A DNA stretch of 64,000 nt. Source: Polytrichum commune (taxonomy: Eukaryota; Streptophyta; Polytrichopsida; Polytrichales; Polytrichaceae). The DNA is taken from NCBI GenBank assembly GCA_950295325.1, contig OX485806.1:30752001-30816000 (forward strand), given 5' to 3'. The translations under genes and the position numbers were made by a program. This document shows positions 1 to 13,109 of this stretch, in pieces. A model generated the notes under the pieces. That model was given only the letters and a program-made list of their open reading frames with translations. It did not search any database and was not told where the DNA came from. How positions within the stretch are numbered: position 1 is the stretch's first letter; each line of letters starts with the position of its first letter.

Positions 1-2480
1 ACCTCATCTTTACATGTTTTATACAAATAGATAGTATATTGGTTGTAAAAATAAGGTAAAAATAAGGTAAAAATAAAAATAAAAATAGGCATTGCATATA
101 AGTGTAGCCCAAAATTGACCATCAAATCTTGTAGATGTAATGTTTAAATTTAAAATATCATTTTTGGGTCAAAATGTAGGGGTTGTTATTTGAGTAAAAA
201 AAATTTGGTTATTTGAAGACTTTAATGTTTGATCATTTATATTAGTTTTGAAGTATGCAACTACTCATCTGGAGTAATAATGAATTCCAAAACTTAGGCG
301 TACCTACCTTAGATCCACCAAGAGTACAAAATACAACATATTAGTATATGTCAATAATAAAAATGTTTATACTAAAAGTAGGAACTTTTAATTTCTTATT
401 TATGTGTAAACTTTTAACCTTTTGATCTTTAAATATATTATTTGGTATGTAGAAACTTCAAATACAAGCATTCATTGGATCTTTTGTTTTGTGCCTCTTT
501 ATAAATTGGCAAAATTTTCCACATAGAGCTCGAAATAATGATCAAGACACCCAAAAGATTGTTGCAGATTCACAAGAAAGACCAAAGGACAAATCTTCAT
601 TAAGATTTATGCATTTTTGGTTGAATCTCATAAAATTAATTTCATTTCATGTGTGGGTGTTTCAAATCAAATCTATATCAGCTACTCTAAGATTCAAGGC
701 CATACATATTCTCCTTGTACATTATCTATGTCCACCACATCCAATAATATCTCAAGATATAGCCAACAATGCATGAATCCAAATGATGCATTGTCTTTTC
801 ATCTTTCTTGTGTATCTACAACAATCTTTTGGCATCTTCAAGCAATTTTTTAGTTTTTTTTGTTGAATATCCTCTCCAGATTTGTCTAGTTCTTTAAGCC
901 CTTCAATGTTCACATAAAAACCGAGGTGTGCACTACAATCTCTATGTACAAGCGTACATCTTATCGAAAGAAAATTAGGAGTCTTCTTGTAGTTGTTGAC
1001 GTTCATTGTGTTAAGATGATCATTCATTGTATGCAAAACTATGCTTGTTGCCTAATTGATACAATGTGATCTTGCAATATATGCACATAAAAAATTGACA
1101 ACTACAAATTCTCACATGGGGCAACATTTTTTATTTGTTTATTGTTTATAGAAGACTTCTATGTACTTCCACTAGTATTCAATGCAAATGTCATTGTAAA
1201 GATGTTTTAAGTGTTAGAAATTTACTCGAAGCCATTAGCTTGAAAAAATAAGGAACCAACCCATATTGTACCCAAACTTACGAGGGTTATGTTCGATTTA
1301 AATACAAAAATAAATTAGAGAACTTGACAATATATATATGTCTTTAGGACCTACATGTCTCAGTTGATTTATGAAAAGGTGGTGAGATTTGGTGGGGGAA
1401 TGCATGATGACTAGCCCATGGTTTTAGACATGCATATGCATCCTAAATGCATAGTTTTTTTCCTAAATGGATGTAAAAGCCTAAAGCAAGCCCGACAACT
1501 CTGCCTAGTTGTTGGGCAAGAAATCATTAACAATTACAAGTGGCGTGTGAGCCGGCCTTGGGGCCTAAAGCCCTCACCCAACAATAGTTGGCATAAGTGG
1601 ACATGACAGCCACTCTTGGAAGACTAACCCTAGGCCGGAAGCTAGTTCAAGCTTGAATATGAGCGTTGCCCAAGCAACATGATGCCTTGCCCAAGATAGA
1701 TATCCTCTCCACTTGTTATTTATGGTGCACTAACGTATTTTGACTCTCTTGTGCGCAAATTTCTTCCCTGCCCTTATTGGGCACGCTCACCTACACTGAA
1801 GTGAGACCAATGGACATTGGCAACATAAATGCAAGAAAGAAGAAAAAGACATGCCACTTAAGAGCTTTTTGGTAAGGCAAAGCTTGAAATTTCCCCATCT
1901 GCCCTAACCTTTTTGATAGTGCTAGACCTTGGTGGACTTATAAGGATATCAATACCACCTCTTACAAAAGTGGGATCATGACATCGCCCAACAAATTGGC
2001 ATTGAGGTTGAGCATGCTCTTATGCACGTACATGAACATTGGGATTGGCCCCATAGCTTATACAATCGTGACAAAGGTTAGTAGGGATTCATGCAAATCA
2101 TGTTAGTGTTAAAACTATTACAAAGTAAATATATGTATTCTTGCAGCCTTTTCAATTGCATGGCTAATTCAAACTTGGCCCTCATAGCTTGGCTATTGTT
2201 ATAGAGAGGTTATGGGGTTCATCCTCCATTGTTCTCATCCATAGTTCATAGAGCCCGTTTGTGTGATGTACTTGAAGGCATTGCAACACTCATTTATGAT
2301 ACTTAAGCTTGCGCCATAATTAACTTAACCTACCTCCCCTCTCCTTGTGCATTTCTGTCCTCCATTATGACGAGGGGATTCTAGCATTGCCTTGAATCAT
2401 GTAAGGCCCAACATTAAGAGTGAGTTAATACATTGATGTCAACTTTCCCACTTTGACTTAACACATTTGGTTGAGATACA
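1..2480. other. AT-rich intergenic DNA, nothing identified
   Basis: No ORF of convincing length, no known domain and no terminal repeats were seen on either strand. The first 450 bases are A/T-rich simple sequence with short AAATA-type repeats. Positions 1,400-2,400 are more GC-balanced and probably old transposon sequence, but nothing diagnostic remains. Confidence 0.5.
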
Positions 2481-4180
2481 TCCACATAGGGTCGTTATAG
2501 ACACATGACCAAGGGCCGTGAGAAAAAGAGTGATTTGGCGTTTCTCGTGGTCACGGTCGGAGGTTTGAAGACCATGACCAATGGAAATCCACATCACTTT
2601 TCAAAAGTCGTGGTCATGGGATATAATGTTTTTAACGATAATAGAATAGTGTATGTTAGAATTAAAGTAGTTAAAGCGTGCTTTATTGAAAGCATACTTT
2701 TCTTTTAAAGATATACTTACTTAAAGGATTTTTTTTTGGATTGGTTGCTTAATTTCTAGTTGAGACAACATGTTTGGGTTCTCTCGCCGCAAAATCCAAG
2801 TGACCGCCAAGCACTGTCCGTTTATGGACATGTAGGATTTCATGTCACTTCTACATCACTTCAACATTTAGTTTTTGACATGCTCACCCATGGTCACTTC
2901 AAGTTTTGGTGAACTTGTGTAAAACAAAGTGGGATTGCCCCTCATTTCTCAACCAATGAGAGATGTTAGAAAGTGGTGGTCATGGTCAATGATTATTGCA
3001 CGCATTATCCCATTAAGTGACAGTTGGTTTATAGCGTGTGTGGGAAATAAGTGAAGGTGATACTAAATGTCTTTACACTATGAGATCAGTGCCACCGAAA
3101 GATCTATGTTTTTGGGCTAGAAAATCATGCTCAAAGTGTTTTCGCCATTGTTCTAGCCATTGTATTGATGAGTAGCAACGCAACCATACCATTTTACAAC
3201 GCATGAAGTGGTTATTGTTGTTTCACCATCAAGAATGATCCTCAAAGTTGTGACTTCAAACTCCAAAGCATCTTAGAGCATGCATTCATTTTCTTGAAAT
3301 GTATGGTAAACGAGCATGTATTCATGAAATTAATATCACTCAATAATTTTGAGATTTGGCACAATAGTGTGTGTTTTTGAATTAGTACCACACACACTAA
3401 ATGGGATAATCAATGTGGTGTAAACCGGCCTAGAGTGTTCAGAGTAATTTTACTGCAATGCTTTGATGAGATTCAAGTATGTGGCCCTATGTGAAAATTT
3501 CTAACTCCTTGAACAATTATAGCCACTAGTTGTCAATGGTGCATGTCACAAAGATTGCCATTTCAAGTTTCAAAACTAAAGTTGTCTTCATAAAAAGGTG
3601 AGAGGGAATTATCGTATTTGAGTGTACTTCTCATTCTCCAACATAAAAAATCATGAAATAATACGAGTTCTAAAAGTTTTTTTAGGTCAATTTGACAACA
3701 AAGTTAGCTTTAAAGACCCTCAAATAATGTAGTCCAAATCGTTTGAGATGAATTGCCCACAAACTTATAGGGGATCAAGTTTTCAAATCATGAGGTGTAC
3801 GCTCATATGCAATAAATCATGCTTGCCCTACAACAAGTATAGGAACCCAAAGTGAAGATTATCTTTCTCGTTAAGTGATCTCATATGCCCTTCCTAGTGG
3901 TTAATGTTGTCCACTACTGGACCACATGGCAATTATAATTCAAGCATACTTGCCCAATGTCATTCTAACACATGCAATTTTAGGTGCTCATTCCTAACTA
4001 CAAGCCTCCCCAATATACAACTCCGATATAAGTGTCCAATTAAGAAGAATGACCACGTAGAGCCCAAACACGTTCAAGTAAACATGTCTAATTCGGTTAG
4101 CTATTTGAAAAGAAAAGAAAAGGAAAAATAACGCTAGTCTTGTTATACCGGCATGATTTTTATTTTTTATTTTTTAGAGA
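2481..4180. repeat. Old dispersed repeats shared with the 47 kb and 60 kb regions
   Basis: About 3,240-3,480 resembles the reverse complement of about 47,220-47,480; the shared landmark is a GTGTGTGTGGTACTAATT-like block beside a TGATTATCCCAT block. About 3,685-3,800 resembles about 60,005-60,115 in direct orientation, sharing a block around GACCACAAACC and TCAAGTTTTCAA. These are diverged copies of one or more interspersed families. The 47-kb copy lies just before a hAT transposase relic, so a hAT origin is possible but not shown. Confidence 0.45.
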
Positions 4181-4189
4181 GATTTAATG

Positions 4190-4216
4190 ATTTTTTTTTT
4201 GGGGGGGGGGGGGGGT
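4190..4216 (+). repeat. Poly-T followed by poly-G homopolymer tract
   Basis: A run of about ten T is followed directly by about fifteen G. It is simple sequence and a likely assembly or length-polymorphism hotspot. Confidence 0.85.
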
Positions 4217-4379
4217 TGTATACAACTCTTCCCACTAGGTAAGGCTCACAAGGCACACTTTTTAGCATCTACATGATGTAATGAATTTTGCGAAGCAAGT
4301 CCGCCCTTTGTGTGCCTTGATCATATCATAACTCATGAGACTTAGCTATTTGAATTAGACACACGATTTTGTGTGGTTT

Positions 4380-5600
4380 GTGGTTAGGTGTGGCTCCAAG
4401 AACGAATGCCAAAAAGACACGTGCTCAAAAGAGACTGAACTACATGACCAAAAGATATTGAAGTACATGCTCAAAATAGAATGATCATTCTAGGTTCAGT
4501 AGTCAACATATTTAGAAGAATCTATACGACCATTTACTGGGCACAAAAGTCTTCACTTGACAATGAATAGCTTATTTGTATAACTCCGAAAATTGTGAGG
4601 AAGCTACGGCCTCCATTTGGTATTGCTACCCACCTTATCCTAGGAGAAGTGAGCTAGTTGGAAAAACACAACTATTAAAGACCCCACCTTCCTTAGCGGT
4701 GACCAAGTTGCTCCGAAACAATCCAACTCTATTGGTGAGAGCCCGCACAATGAGGAGTGGCAAGCATCACATGGTACCTTAAAAACCACCATTAATTGCA
4801 AATTCCACTCAAAGTCATGGCATGTCACTCAAGCATTGTAAATGGCACAACCATGCTTGCAATGCAAGGGCACTCAGGTTTACCTCAATTTATGAGGCAC
4901 GCAGGCCTTTCATGGTCACTTTTTCTTATGGTATCCGAAAACTTTATTTCATTGGTGTGGGGTGAGGTGTCAATCTAAGAACAAACACCGAAAAAATATG
5001 TGTGTTAAAAGTGATCGGACTACATGTTCAATTTTTACTTTTTTTAATTTAGAAAAGTTCTAGGTTCAATAGTCAACGTAGTTTGGAGGGGATAACTGAC
5101 CATTTAATGAGCTCAAGAATCTTCACTTTGATAAAGAATAAGATATTCATCTAAGTTTTGACAATCATGAGGAAAATGGTTATGAACATTTTAGATTTGG
5201 ACTTGGATAAGAATGCTTAATTCGGTGACTTATCTTGATCTGACACATATATTGAGTGGTGTGTGGTTCTAAGAATGTGTACCAAAAAAGCACATACTCA
5301 AATTTTGTGAACCATTCTAGACTCAATAATGAATATCATTGGGGGTGGTGTGGGAAGGCCTATAGGATCATTTAATGAGAAAAAATAATCTTTGCTCTAA
5401 GAGTAAATGAGATATTCATAATAGCTCCAGAAGTCACAAGGATAAAGGCTACAACCTCAATTTGGATTTACTAATCATCTCACACAAATTGCATGTTTCG
5501 TATCTTTGGAGAAGTGGGTGAAGAGTTGAAAGTGTACATTTAAGACCCACTTCACTTAATCGTCTCACTAGTTGCATGTTTCATATCCTACAAGAAGCGG
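4380..5600 (+). repeat. Three diverged tandem copies of an unknown repeat
   Basis: The same order of landmarks recurs at about 4,385-4,640, 4,955-5,190 and 5,255-5,460: a GTGTGG..AGG/TTCTAAGAA block, a block like TTCTAGGTTCAATAGTCAAC, a block like ACCATTTAATGAG, and a CACTTTGA..AATGA block. A related copy is visible at about 53,390-53,890. No coding frame is preserved. It is an old interspersed element that duplicated locally. Confidence 0.5.
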
Positions 5601-5639
5601 TTACATACTTAATAGCCAGTGACAAGTGGTTTCAGTGAC

Positions 5640-7090
5640 AAGCTAATAGCCAGTGAACCTACTCATCCAAAACCTGTTCCAAACAAGTTGTCCACAGTCT
5701 GCCAGTTGAACCTCCAAGTCTGAAGGAATCTACATATCCCATCTGTTGGAGGGAAAACAGCTATGGAATAATCATCTTTGTGTTGCTTCAGGAATCGGAA
5801 CATACGACAATCCGGTCATGTTGGGAGGAAAAATTTATAACGAGCGATAAAGCTTCCCAAGAATTTTCCATAGAATATGCTCTTACTAATCCCATTTATA
5901 TACATATAATATTGTGTACATCTATGTAAAGCTTGGATAATATAAGTTTACAAGATCATAGAAGACAATTCTGTAACCGATCCCCTCCTAGAAGCAAACA
6001 AAATCCTCACTTCTTCTGAAATTGCTGCCCTGCATGTCTCAGTTTAAGTTCAATCGATCAATGACAGATGCCAAGACTTCAGCAATACATTAAACCTCAC
6101 AACATTGTAGTCAACACCCGCACACGTCAGTAACAGGCTGGACCTGTCCACTGCTTCAATGATTAATAAGCACATAAAACAAGACGATGTTTCACCCCAG
6201 CTTCACAGCAATGAACATTTAAAACCAGAACCAATACAAAGAGAAAATCTCTTGCTTGAGAACATCTTAAAAAACCTGCAAACAATAACCAGGTCTTCAA
6301 ACAGCCATTGAGTAGCTCTGTCAAGCCCCAAAATTCAATGCCATTCACAATATCAGGCATTGATTCAAAGCAGAGACAGCAGCCTATGACTTCACACTAA
6401 TCTTCATTTTAACATTGTCGGTTGTCAGCAGACATTTGTGAGGTTTCCAGTCCAACATTGCAGTACATTGCCCACTGTGAAAATTCAATAAGATCTACCA
6501 TTAGTTCAGCAACTGGAGGAACAGAACAGTGAAGATACTATATTTACTTAGCCTGATATAACGATAAAAGATGCATTAAAAGGTAATAAAATAACCACCT
6601 TATATCCCAGTTTTCTCTCTATCTGCAGAAAGTGCACTCTCTCAGTATGGCAACTAGACTATGCAATCAGCCTTACCTCATTAAGTTTACAGAAACCACC
6701 TAACAAACGAAAAAATGAGAAAATCTTATACTAAGGTCAGAGGGTTAGAGTGGAATTAGATTCTTTGGCACAAAAAAACAGTGGTCGTGTTCAACATATC
6801 TCACAGCAGCTTACCTGAGTTCAGTTGATTTAAAAGATCAAATTTTCACTCAAACATCTTTTTTCAAATGCTTTCCACATGGGGGTTACAGGCCCAAAGG
6901 GTAAAGAATAACAGCTATCTGTTGACACCAGAAATGCCTCCTTTATAATATTGCCTAACTAATGAGCGTCACTCCAACTGATGATCTAAACAGAGAGACA
7001 AGTTCAAACTGACAATGCTATGTCACCTAGTTGTGTCAACAAACAATAGAAGTCTTTAAAAAAAAAAAGGTGACCCAGAGTTACAATGCT
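5640..7090 (-). other. 3' flank or 3' UTR region of the F-box gene
   Basis: This 1.4-kb stretch lies immediately downstream of the F-box gene stop codon on the minus strand. It contains no supported ORF and no recognised transposon. It differs in texture from the repeat DNA around it and may include a long 3' UTR, possibly with introns. No polyadenylation site could be fixed by eye. Confidence 0.4.
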
Positions 7091-8843
7091 TCACGAGCCA
7101 TTTGAAGCAGACCACCGAAGGACAGTACATGCAACAAGACTTATTGCAAGTCTTGCCCTGGCCAAAGGTCTTCGATAATGTGGGCGAAAGTTTTCAGGAA
7201 CAGTATTTACTTGCCCATGAGCATTCTGCACAACATCATCATAGTCAGCATTTGTGGCTCCTCTTAACCTTGTTAAACTTAAGGTGGAAATATGACCTAA
7301 ACATGACTGAAATTTATTCACGTCGTACCAAAATCTACAACTGAATGGTTGATAACCTCGCAGAACAAACCCACACACATGATGAATATAATGTCAGCAA
7401 GTGAAACAAAACAAGAATGCATGGAAATGCTTTCCATAGAAGTTATAACCTCACCTGAGCAGTAATTGGAGAGACAGAAGGGGCATCAAGAGTGACCACA
7501 AGAGCTACACGGCTGGTATGAAGCCAATCAACGCTAGCTGGAGTAACAGCTCTACACTTCTTGACCTTCATTTTCACAAGACTAGGGCATCCAGCAACAA
7601 GTGCTTCCATGCCCCTGTCTGAAATAGGACAACTCTTAATGCAGAGCTTTTTCAATGCTAAGCACTTATTGGCTATGCAAGAAAGTTCCAGATCTCCAAA
7701 TGTTTCACTTGTGCAGATGGCTAATCGCTCAAGACCTGAGCATTCAGAAGCCAACAGGCTCAAGCTCGTCGTTGTCGCATTTAGACCGATAATGACGAGT
7801 TCTTGCAGACATTTACACCTTCTTGCAACCGTGAGAAGCCCTTCATCTCCAACACGACTGTTCTTGAGAACATCCACATGTAATTTTCGAAGAAGATGGC
7901 ACCCATTTGCTATTGCTGAAAGTCCATTATTCGTGCACTCCGTGGGCTTCACGAGGTGCAAAACCTGAAGATTAGTCCATCTCGCCACGGCTTTCAGCCC
8001 TCTGTCGGAGACGCACACTTTCTCCATATGAAACTCGACAAGGCTTGTCATATGCTCGGTTATAAATTCCAGAAGAACATCCCAATTTCCGGGCACCCTT
8101 GAAAGAATGAGTGTGTGCAAGCTCTTCGAGCCAGCAATAAGGGGTCCAAGGAGCTGTGCATTAGGTAACTCCTTCACACATAGTCTCAAGATGTTACACG
8201 ACCCAGGGAGCACGGGTTCCAAAGGAATACAAACGAAACCCCTAAGCCGCTTCACAGTAAGATCCTCCAGGAGCATGCAATGCTCCAACACGGAGTTCAA
8301 AGCCTGTGGACCAATTTGACATGACCCACAAGAGAATTTCCTCAGAGAGCTACTCAGCCTTGCGAATTGCTCGATTCCGCTGTTCGTAATTCCTTTACAC
8401 GCCTTCAGCTTCAGTTTCTGTAACTGCTGGCACTGCTTCCCCACGAGACACAGGGCATCGTCGTCTATGCTCGTCACCTTCCGGTCGCATTTCAGCACCA
8501 GCTTCGTGATATGCTGGAACCTCTCCAGTAATCCCGGTAAAGCCGCACCCAGGTCCGCCGTCGCTTGTAGAGTCAACCTCTGCCTCCCCTGCCCCTCTAC
8601 TCTCAGCCATCTCTTGCACACCAACGCACAGTTATTCCTGTCCACCGCTCCCAGCTTCCGAAACACCGATGCCACACACTCGTCCGGTGCATATGCAGTC
8701 CAGTCATGCCCAACCTCACCCTCCTTACGCTTACCAACAAACACTCCCTCGCTTTCCTCCTCCCACTCTTCCAAATCCCCGTCCCCCTCCACTCGCATGG
8801 GGTTTACCGCACATGATGCCACACTCGAACTTCCCTGTCCCAT
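7091..8843 (-). CDS. F-box/LRR protein of the VFB (SKP2-like) family, two exons
   Basis: Predicted SCF E3 ligase substrate receptor. Exon 1 is 8843-7455 and exon 2 is 7225-7091, giving 507 residues, close to the usual length of plant VFB proteins. Residues 2-6 (GQGSS after Met) fit an N-myristoylation signal, as in VFB proteins. An acidic linker follows, then an F-box at about 49-92 (APDEC, CALVCKRWL), then leucine-rich repeats with family phrases such as CTNNGLSAIA, TFGDLELSCIA and LKKLCIKSCPISD. The continuous ORF runs on to 7443, but CAG|GTGAGG at 7455/7454 is a strong donor. A CTGAC branch site and TGCAG acceptor at 7226 join in phase 0 to a tail ending ACTVLRWSASNGS. The splice is inferred. 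The start is the first ATG before the MGQ motif, just below a GA-rich leader. Arabidopsis VFB genes act in growth and auxin-related responses; a similar role here is only an extrapolation. Confidence 0.9.
7226..7454 (-). other. Predicted intron of the F-box gene
   Basis: This is a 229-bp interval on the minus strand with GT donor (GTGAGG) at 7454 and AG acceptor at 7227-7226. A CTGAC branch-point-like sequence sits about 20 bases before the acceptor. Removing it keeps the frame and adds 44 C-terminal residues. The polypyrimidine tract is weak, which leaves some doubt about the exact acceptor. Confidence 0.65.
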
Positions 8844-8856
8844 TCTGCCACCTGCG

Positions 8857-8860
<4 letters not shown>

Positions 8861-8887
<27 letters not shown>
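8861..8887 (-). repeat. GA/CT dinucleotide repeat in the 5' leader of the F-box gene
   Basis: About thirteen CT units on the plus strand read as GA units in the gene's sense strand, beginning 18 bases upstream of its ATG. GA/CT repeats are common in plant 5' UTRs and core promoters. Here it most likely lies in the transcribed leader. Confidence 0.8.
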
Positions 8888-8889
8888 AC

Positions 8890-9750
8890 CTAGGACATAT
8901 CCTTCCCATCCCCATCCCTATCCCTTCCCATACCTCCATCGCCGCGAAACCCTCGCCACAAACTCCTACCCCCAAACCCTCGCCATCAAACCCTCATCTC
9001 CTTCGCATCCCTGTTCCTTCCCACACCTCCATCGCCGCGCCAAAAGTGCCACTCCTACATCAAACCCTCACCGTCATCCTGCTCCCAACCAAACCCCAAC
9101 GCTCCCGAAACCCCCAATCCCTGCCGCGAAACTTCAACTCCAAGTCTGCTATTGGTGGTGGCGGTGGCGGTGATGATGATGATGATCCGTCCGTGAGCTG
9201 ATGCTTCATGTCGAGGTTCTTGTCGGCGGATACACAGAAGGCGGAGGCCACGTTGCGAATGGTGGCGACACAAGAGCGCGCGCATTGCAGTTGCAGCAGG
9301 AGCATTAAGCGCGGCGGAGGAGGACGCCATAGCAACAGCTCCAATCAAACCCCCGATTCATGTTGATGAATGGCCACATCAATCAATCAAACCAACCCAC
9401 AAACAAACAAACCAACCCAACCCAACCCAACCCTGCTGCTGCCCGCAAGGACCCACGAAGACTTGCCTGTCGTCCAGCCTGGATGGATGCATGCGCAATA
9501 AGGCCAATCCCTTCCCCCGAGCCCGTCTCGCGTGTCGTCGGCGAAGCGGGCGAATGGGCACTCCGGCGCTTCTAATTTCTTCCCCCCTTCTCTCTCGCGA
9601 TTCGCAATCATCAGCCCCTTGCTACTGTTGCCTCGGCATCAATGTCGCATCACTCCCCACATCTCTTTCATGTTTCTCTTGCATAGATCCTGGGATGCTA
9701 TCATCCCACAAGTTTCCGAAAGTTCTTAGTGCCCACGCTGCATAAGCTAA
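8890..9750 (-). promoter_or_regulatory. GC-rich 5' leader/promoter region with a possible upstream ORF
   Basis: The region upstream of the F-box ATG is much richer in C+G and CpG than the rest of the window. It contains several degenerate repeats of an AAACCCTCGCC-like unit (plus strand) at about 8,945-9,070. On the minus strand an ORF of 97 codons runs from 9348 to 9055, with an internal ATGGCG start at 9330 whose product begins MASSSAALNAPAATAMRALL. It could be an upstream ORF in the leader, a separate first exon with a transit-peptide-like start, or chance. No TATA box or transcription start was identified with confidence. Confidence 0.45.
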
Positions 9751-10563
9751 AGTTACATTGTCTCCTCGTTGCCTAATATAGTGTGCCTTGCTTAGGACCC
9801 TTTCTTTGGATTCATGGTCACACGATTGAAATATGAGTAACTTGGGATTTGTAAAATTACCACATTTACCACGGTGACATTAAACTCCCTATGATGATGC
9901 TAAATACAATATTTAGTGTAGGAATGACAACTTGAACCAACTTTAGTGTAGCACATAAGTTTTTTTCAATTATTGGCTCTGCCCAGTGGGAAGAGACTTA
10001 GTGATGGTATCTGAAATGAGTCAAAACTTCGACTGAATTTGCCACGTATGTGATGCGATGTGATGCAATGTGATGTGATTCGGAAGTGTTAGTGTTAGCA
10101 ACTCATTCTTCAAGTGGAGTTCCAGTTACAAGTGATTGTTGGTTTCAAGCGGTCTCTGGAATGAGCCAAAATTTGGGCTTGCTTGGACTGCCAACCATAA
10201 TTAGTTGTGTGTGTAGGATGATAGTAGGGGGGAAGCACTCTTGTAACTACCCGCATGTTTCTTTAGGAAGTCAAACTTTTTGTTGTTGGCTCTGTCTGTA
10301 GGACACAGACTATGCATCAACTTCTATGTTTCAAAAGCAAATTTCCTAACCACTTTGCATTCACACTTGGACATTACTTGTTCATGTTTTTTTTGGTCCA
10401 ATTTCTTTAATGTGGATGGTGAAAGCTTGCATACCTTGGACAACTAACCAGCTAATTCAACTAATAATTAACTAGTTGCCTTTCATAATTATAGTTGTTC
10501 ATGATGTGACTTGCCAAAAAATGTAGTCAACTATAGTTGTTCTAAAATCCAATTAACAATAGT

Positions 10564-10594
<31 letters not shown>

Positions 10595-13100
10595 CTTTAG
10601 TTGTTCCCTAAAATGTATTGAAAAAAATCTAATTGACCATAGTTGGTTATAGGTATAGTAAATAGTCATGGACTGGCATGAGCAAAGTGTATAACTATAA
10701 TTATAGTTTTTCATAAGAAAGGACAAAGCCTCATGGTTCTACCGTTTTCTTGTTCATTGTTTCATGAGAAACGATAATATTATATACAACCGTACCTCTT
10801 GTTCATTCAACATAAATGCCTTGAAATAGTTTGTAGCCCAAAGGTTACTTCTCTTAGTTGAACTGACACCGTAATTAGCTTCAAACACTCCAAATTAGTA
10901 TTGTTGAGGTCATTTGAGATGAGGGAAGCTAGCATGTGAGCGACAACATGTGAGTAGTGAGCAATAACATGAGATATATGTTCCCATTTTTAGATTGTGT
11001 TTCATGAAATTAAAATAATTTGGTTATGAATGGAATGCAAGGGGACATTCGACATTCAAAAAGTAAACCCTACTACCGTGGAATCTACATCTTGTCAAGG
11101 GGTTTATTACCATGTAATCAACTTGATATTTGTAGATCTAGAATAAGCCTTAATATATAATTGTAGCTTTGAATGTCAGTAAATGGAACTAGAAGATAGC
11201 TACATTTACCTACATATACTAAAAGTTCATAGAATTTATATATCAACAATGCACTGACATCACGTCCTAATTATATATTATTGATTGTAAGTGCTCAACA
11301 ATAGTTGCAACCCTATGTCATTCAGGTATGATGCACATGACCTTGTTGTAAGTTAAAGTTACAACTATACACATGAAGGTGTTTGGCATCATGTAGTCAA
11401 CCTTGCATGTAGATACATGAATACGTGATACACATGTGTTTTTAGCATAACCCATTGGCATTTCTTTCCCACCGTGGGATATGTTGTAAGTGTTTTACCC
11501 TCCCATTTGTTATTATGCTTTGTAGTATGTGCATTTGGATTATGCCAAGTTTTTGGAGTTGGAACCCAACATTATCTAGATTAAACATCTCATCTCAAGG
11601 TTCCCTTACAAATTAAATACCTCATCTCCACTTCACTTTCATTTTTAAATTTGAGAAAAGCTTTAAGATATTTTCATCCATATGATGTAGTTCATGAGAA
11701 TTTAACCATGCAACATGCGTCATTGAATCTAGGGAAGTGATAGAATCTAGATCTACCAACAGATAATCGTTTAAGTCATAAGGTAAGCAAAAGTATTATC
11801 ATTTTAAAATGACTTTAGGATGACGATTTATATGTCTACTTCTACTTTAATATTCTCAATAGCTATTTCATTTGTAGACAAAAACAAATTATAATAAACA
11901 ATACACCCCCCCCCCTTACATATCAATACCTCTGAAAATCCCATTTTATACACATGTTGTGTAATTTGTGGTGTCCAAAGAACATACTTATTTCTCCCAA
12001 AATAAAAATAAAAATAAAATCATAGCACCTTATTGATTGTACATAATTGGGTGGAGCAATACCCCTCCCATATTTTTGTGAGCCAAACTTTTTACTAAGA
12101 GCCTTAGCTACTAGATTGTAGATTTGTCATGTACGTACTTTGTATAGGTTTAGGTTGGATTGTTGGATGCAAGCACATATGTTCCAAAACAACAAAACTT
12201 GTTAGTCAAAACTAAAATTTGTGACGACTAAAGCGTGCTAAAGATTTACATCTCTTACATTGTCTTAGTAACGATAGGATCAATGAAATTGACCAAAAAT
12301 TGGTGTTATGTATAACAATTGAGTGCAATCAAATCAAGTTCATGCACTTTATACCCTCCCCACGTAAATGACCTCTTTAACGCACATGTATACCAAATAC
12401 ATATTATTTGCCCTCCCTAAGAACCTACCAAGAGCACGTGATCAATTCATTGTTTGTAATAAAAAAAAGCCATAATCTCAACTATTTTTAAAGATTGTAA
12501 AAGCCTTCATTTGTGACCGCACTAGAATACAACCATCAACATCCTCCATTGTATTGTATACATCTAACTCTTGCAAGGTTTTTGTATTGAAATTGCAACC
12601 ATGATTACATGTGTTGTTGGGTTGCAAATCACAACTCTCTTTGGATTGCATATCACAACTATCAAAAAATGTATTGTGCATTATTTGCTATTGCACCCAT
12701 GGCATGATATTGTGGTCTTATCCTTCAAATGTTGGCCATGGTCAAATCCTTCAAATGCTCAAACTTCAAACAAGAGTGACCGCTAAGGATCACAAATGAT
12801 CCATCGTTTTGATACTTATTATATTGAAATGATTGAATCCCTAAACATGTGAAGGTCAATGTCCAAAATTCAAGCATGAATATAATTTTGTTCTTTACTC
12901 GATGCCCAAAATTCCAACAAGATGTTTCCCCAAAAAATAGAAGTCAATTCTCTCATGCAAAATCTAAAAGTTAACATTTTAAGCATCTAAAAGTCAGTTT
13001 TCAATGTAAATTTTAAATACTTAATAGTGGATTACAAAACTTTCCAAAATAGAAGGAATGGATTTGAATGAAAAAAAATGGAAATTATTATTGGTAAGAA
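9751..13100. other. AT-rich intergenic DNA, no gene seen
   Basis: No supported coding region. It includes a dinucleotide AT microsatellite at about 10,565-10,586, flanked by several copies of a TATAGTTGTTC-like motif between 10,490 and 10,650, and a poly-C run near 11,905. The short ORFs here have no recognisable domain. Confidence 0.5.
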
Positions 13101-13109
13101 ATTCTTTTC

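Noticed and set aside
7561-7968. 135-codon plus-strand ORF inside the F-box gene
   Set aside because: Antisense shadow of the LRR region.
8467-9201. 244-codon plus-strand ORF over the start of the F-box gene
   Set aside because: It is antisense to well-conserved F-box/LRR coding sequence, is dominated by Ser/Pro low complexity from the CT repeat, and has no known domain.
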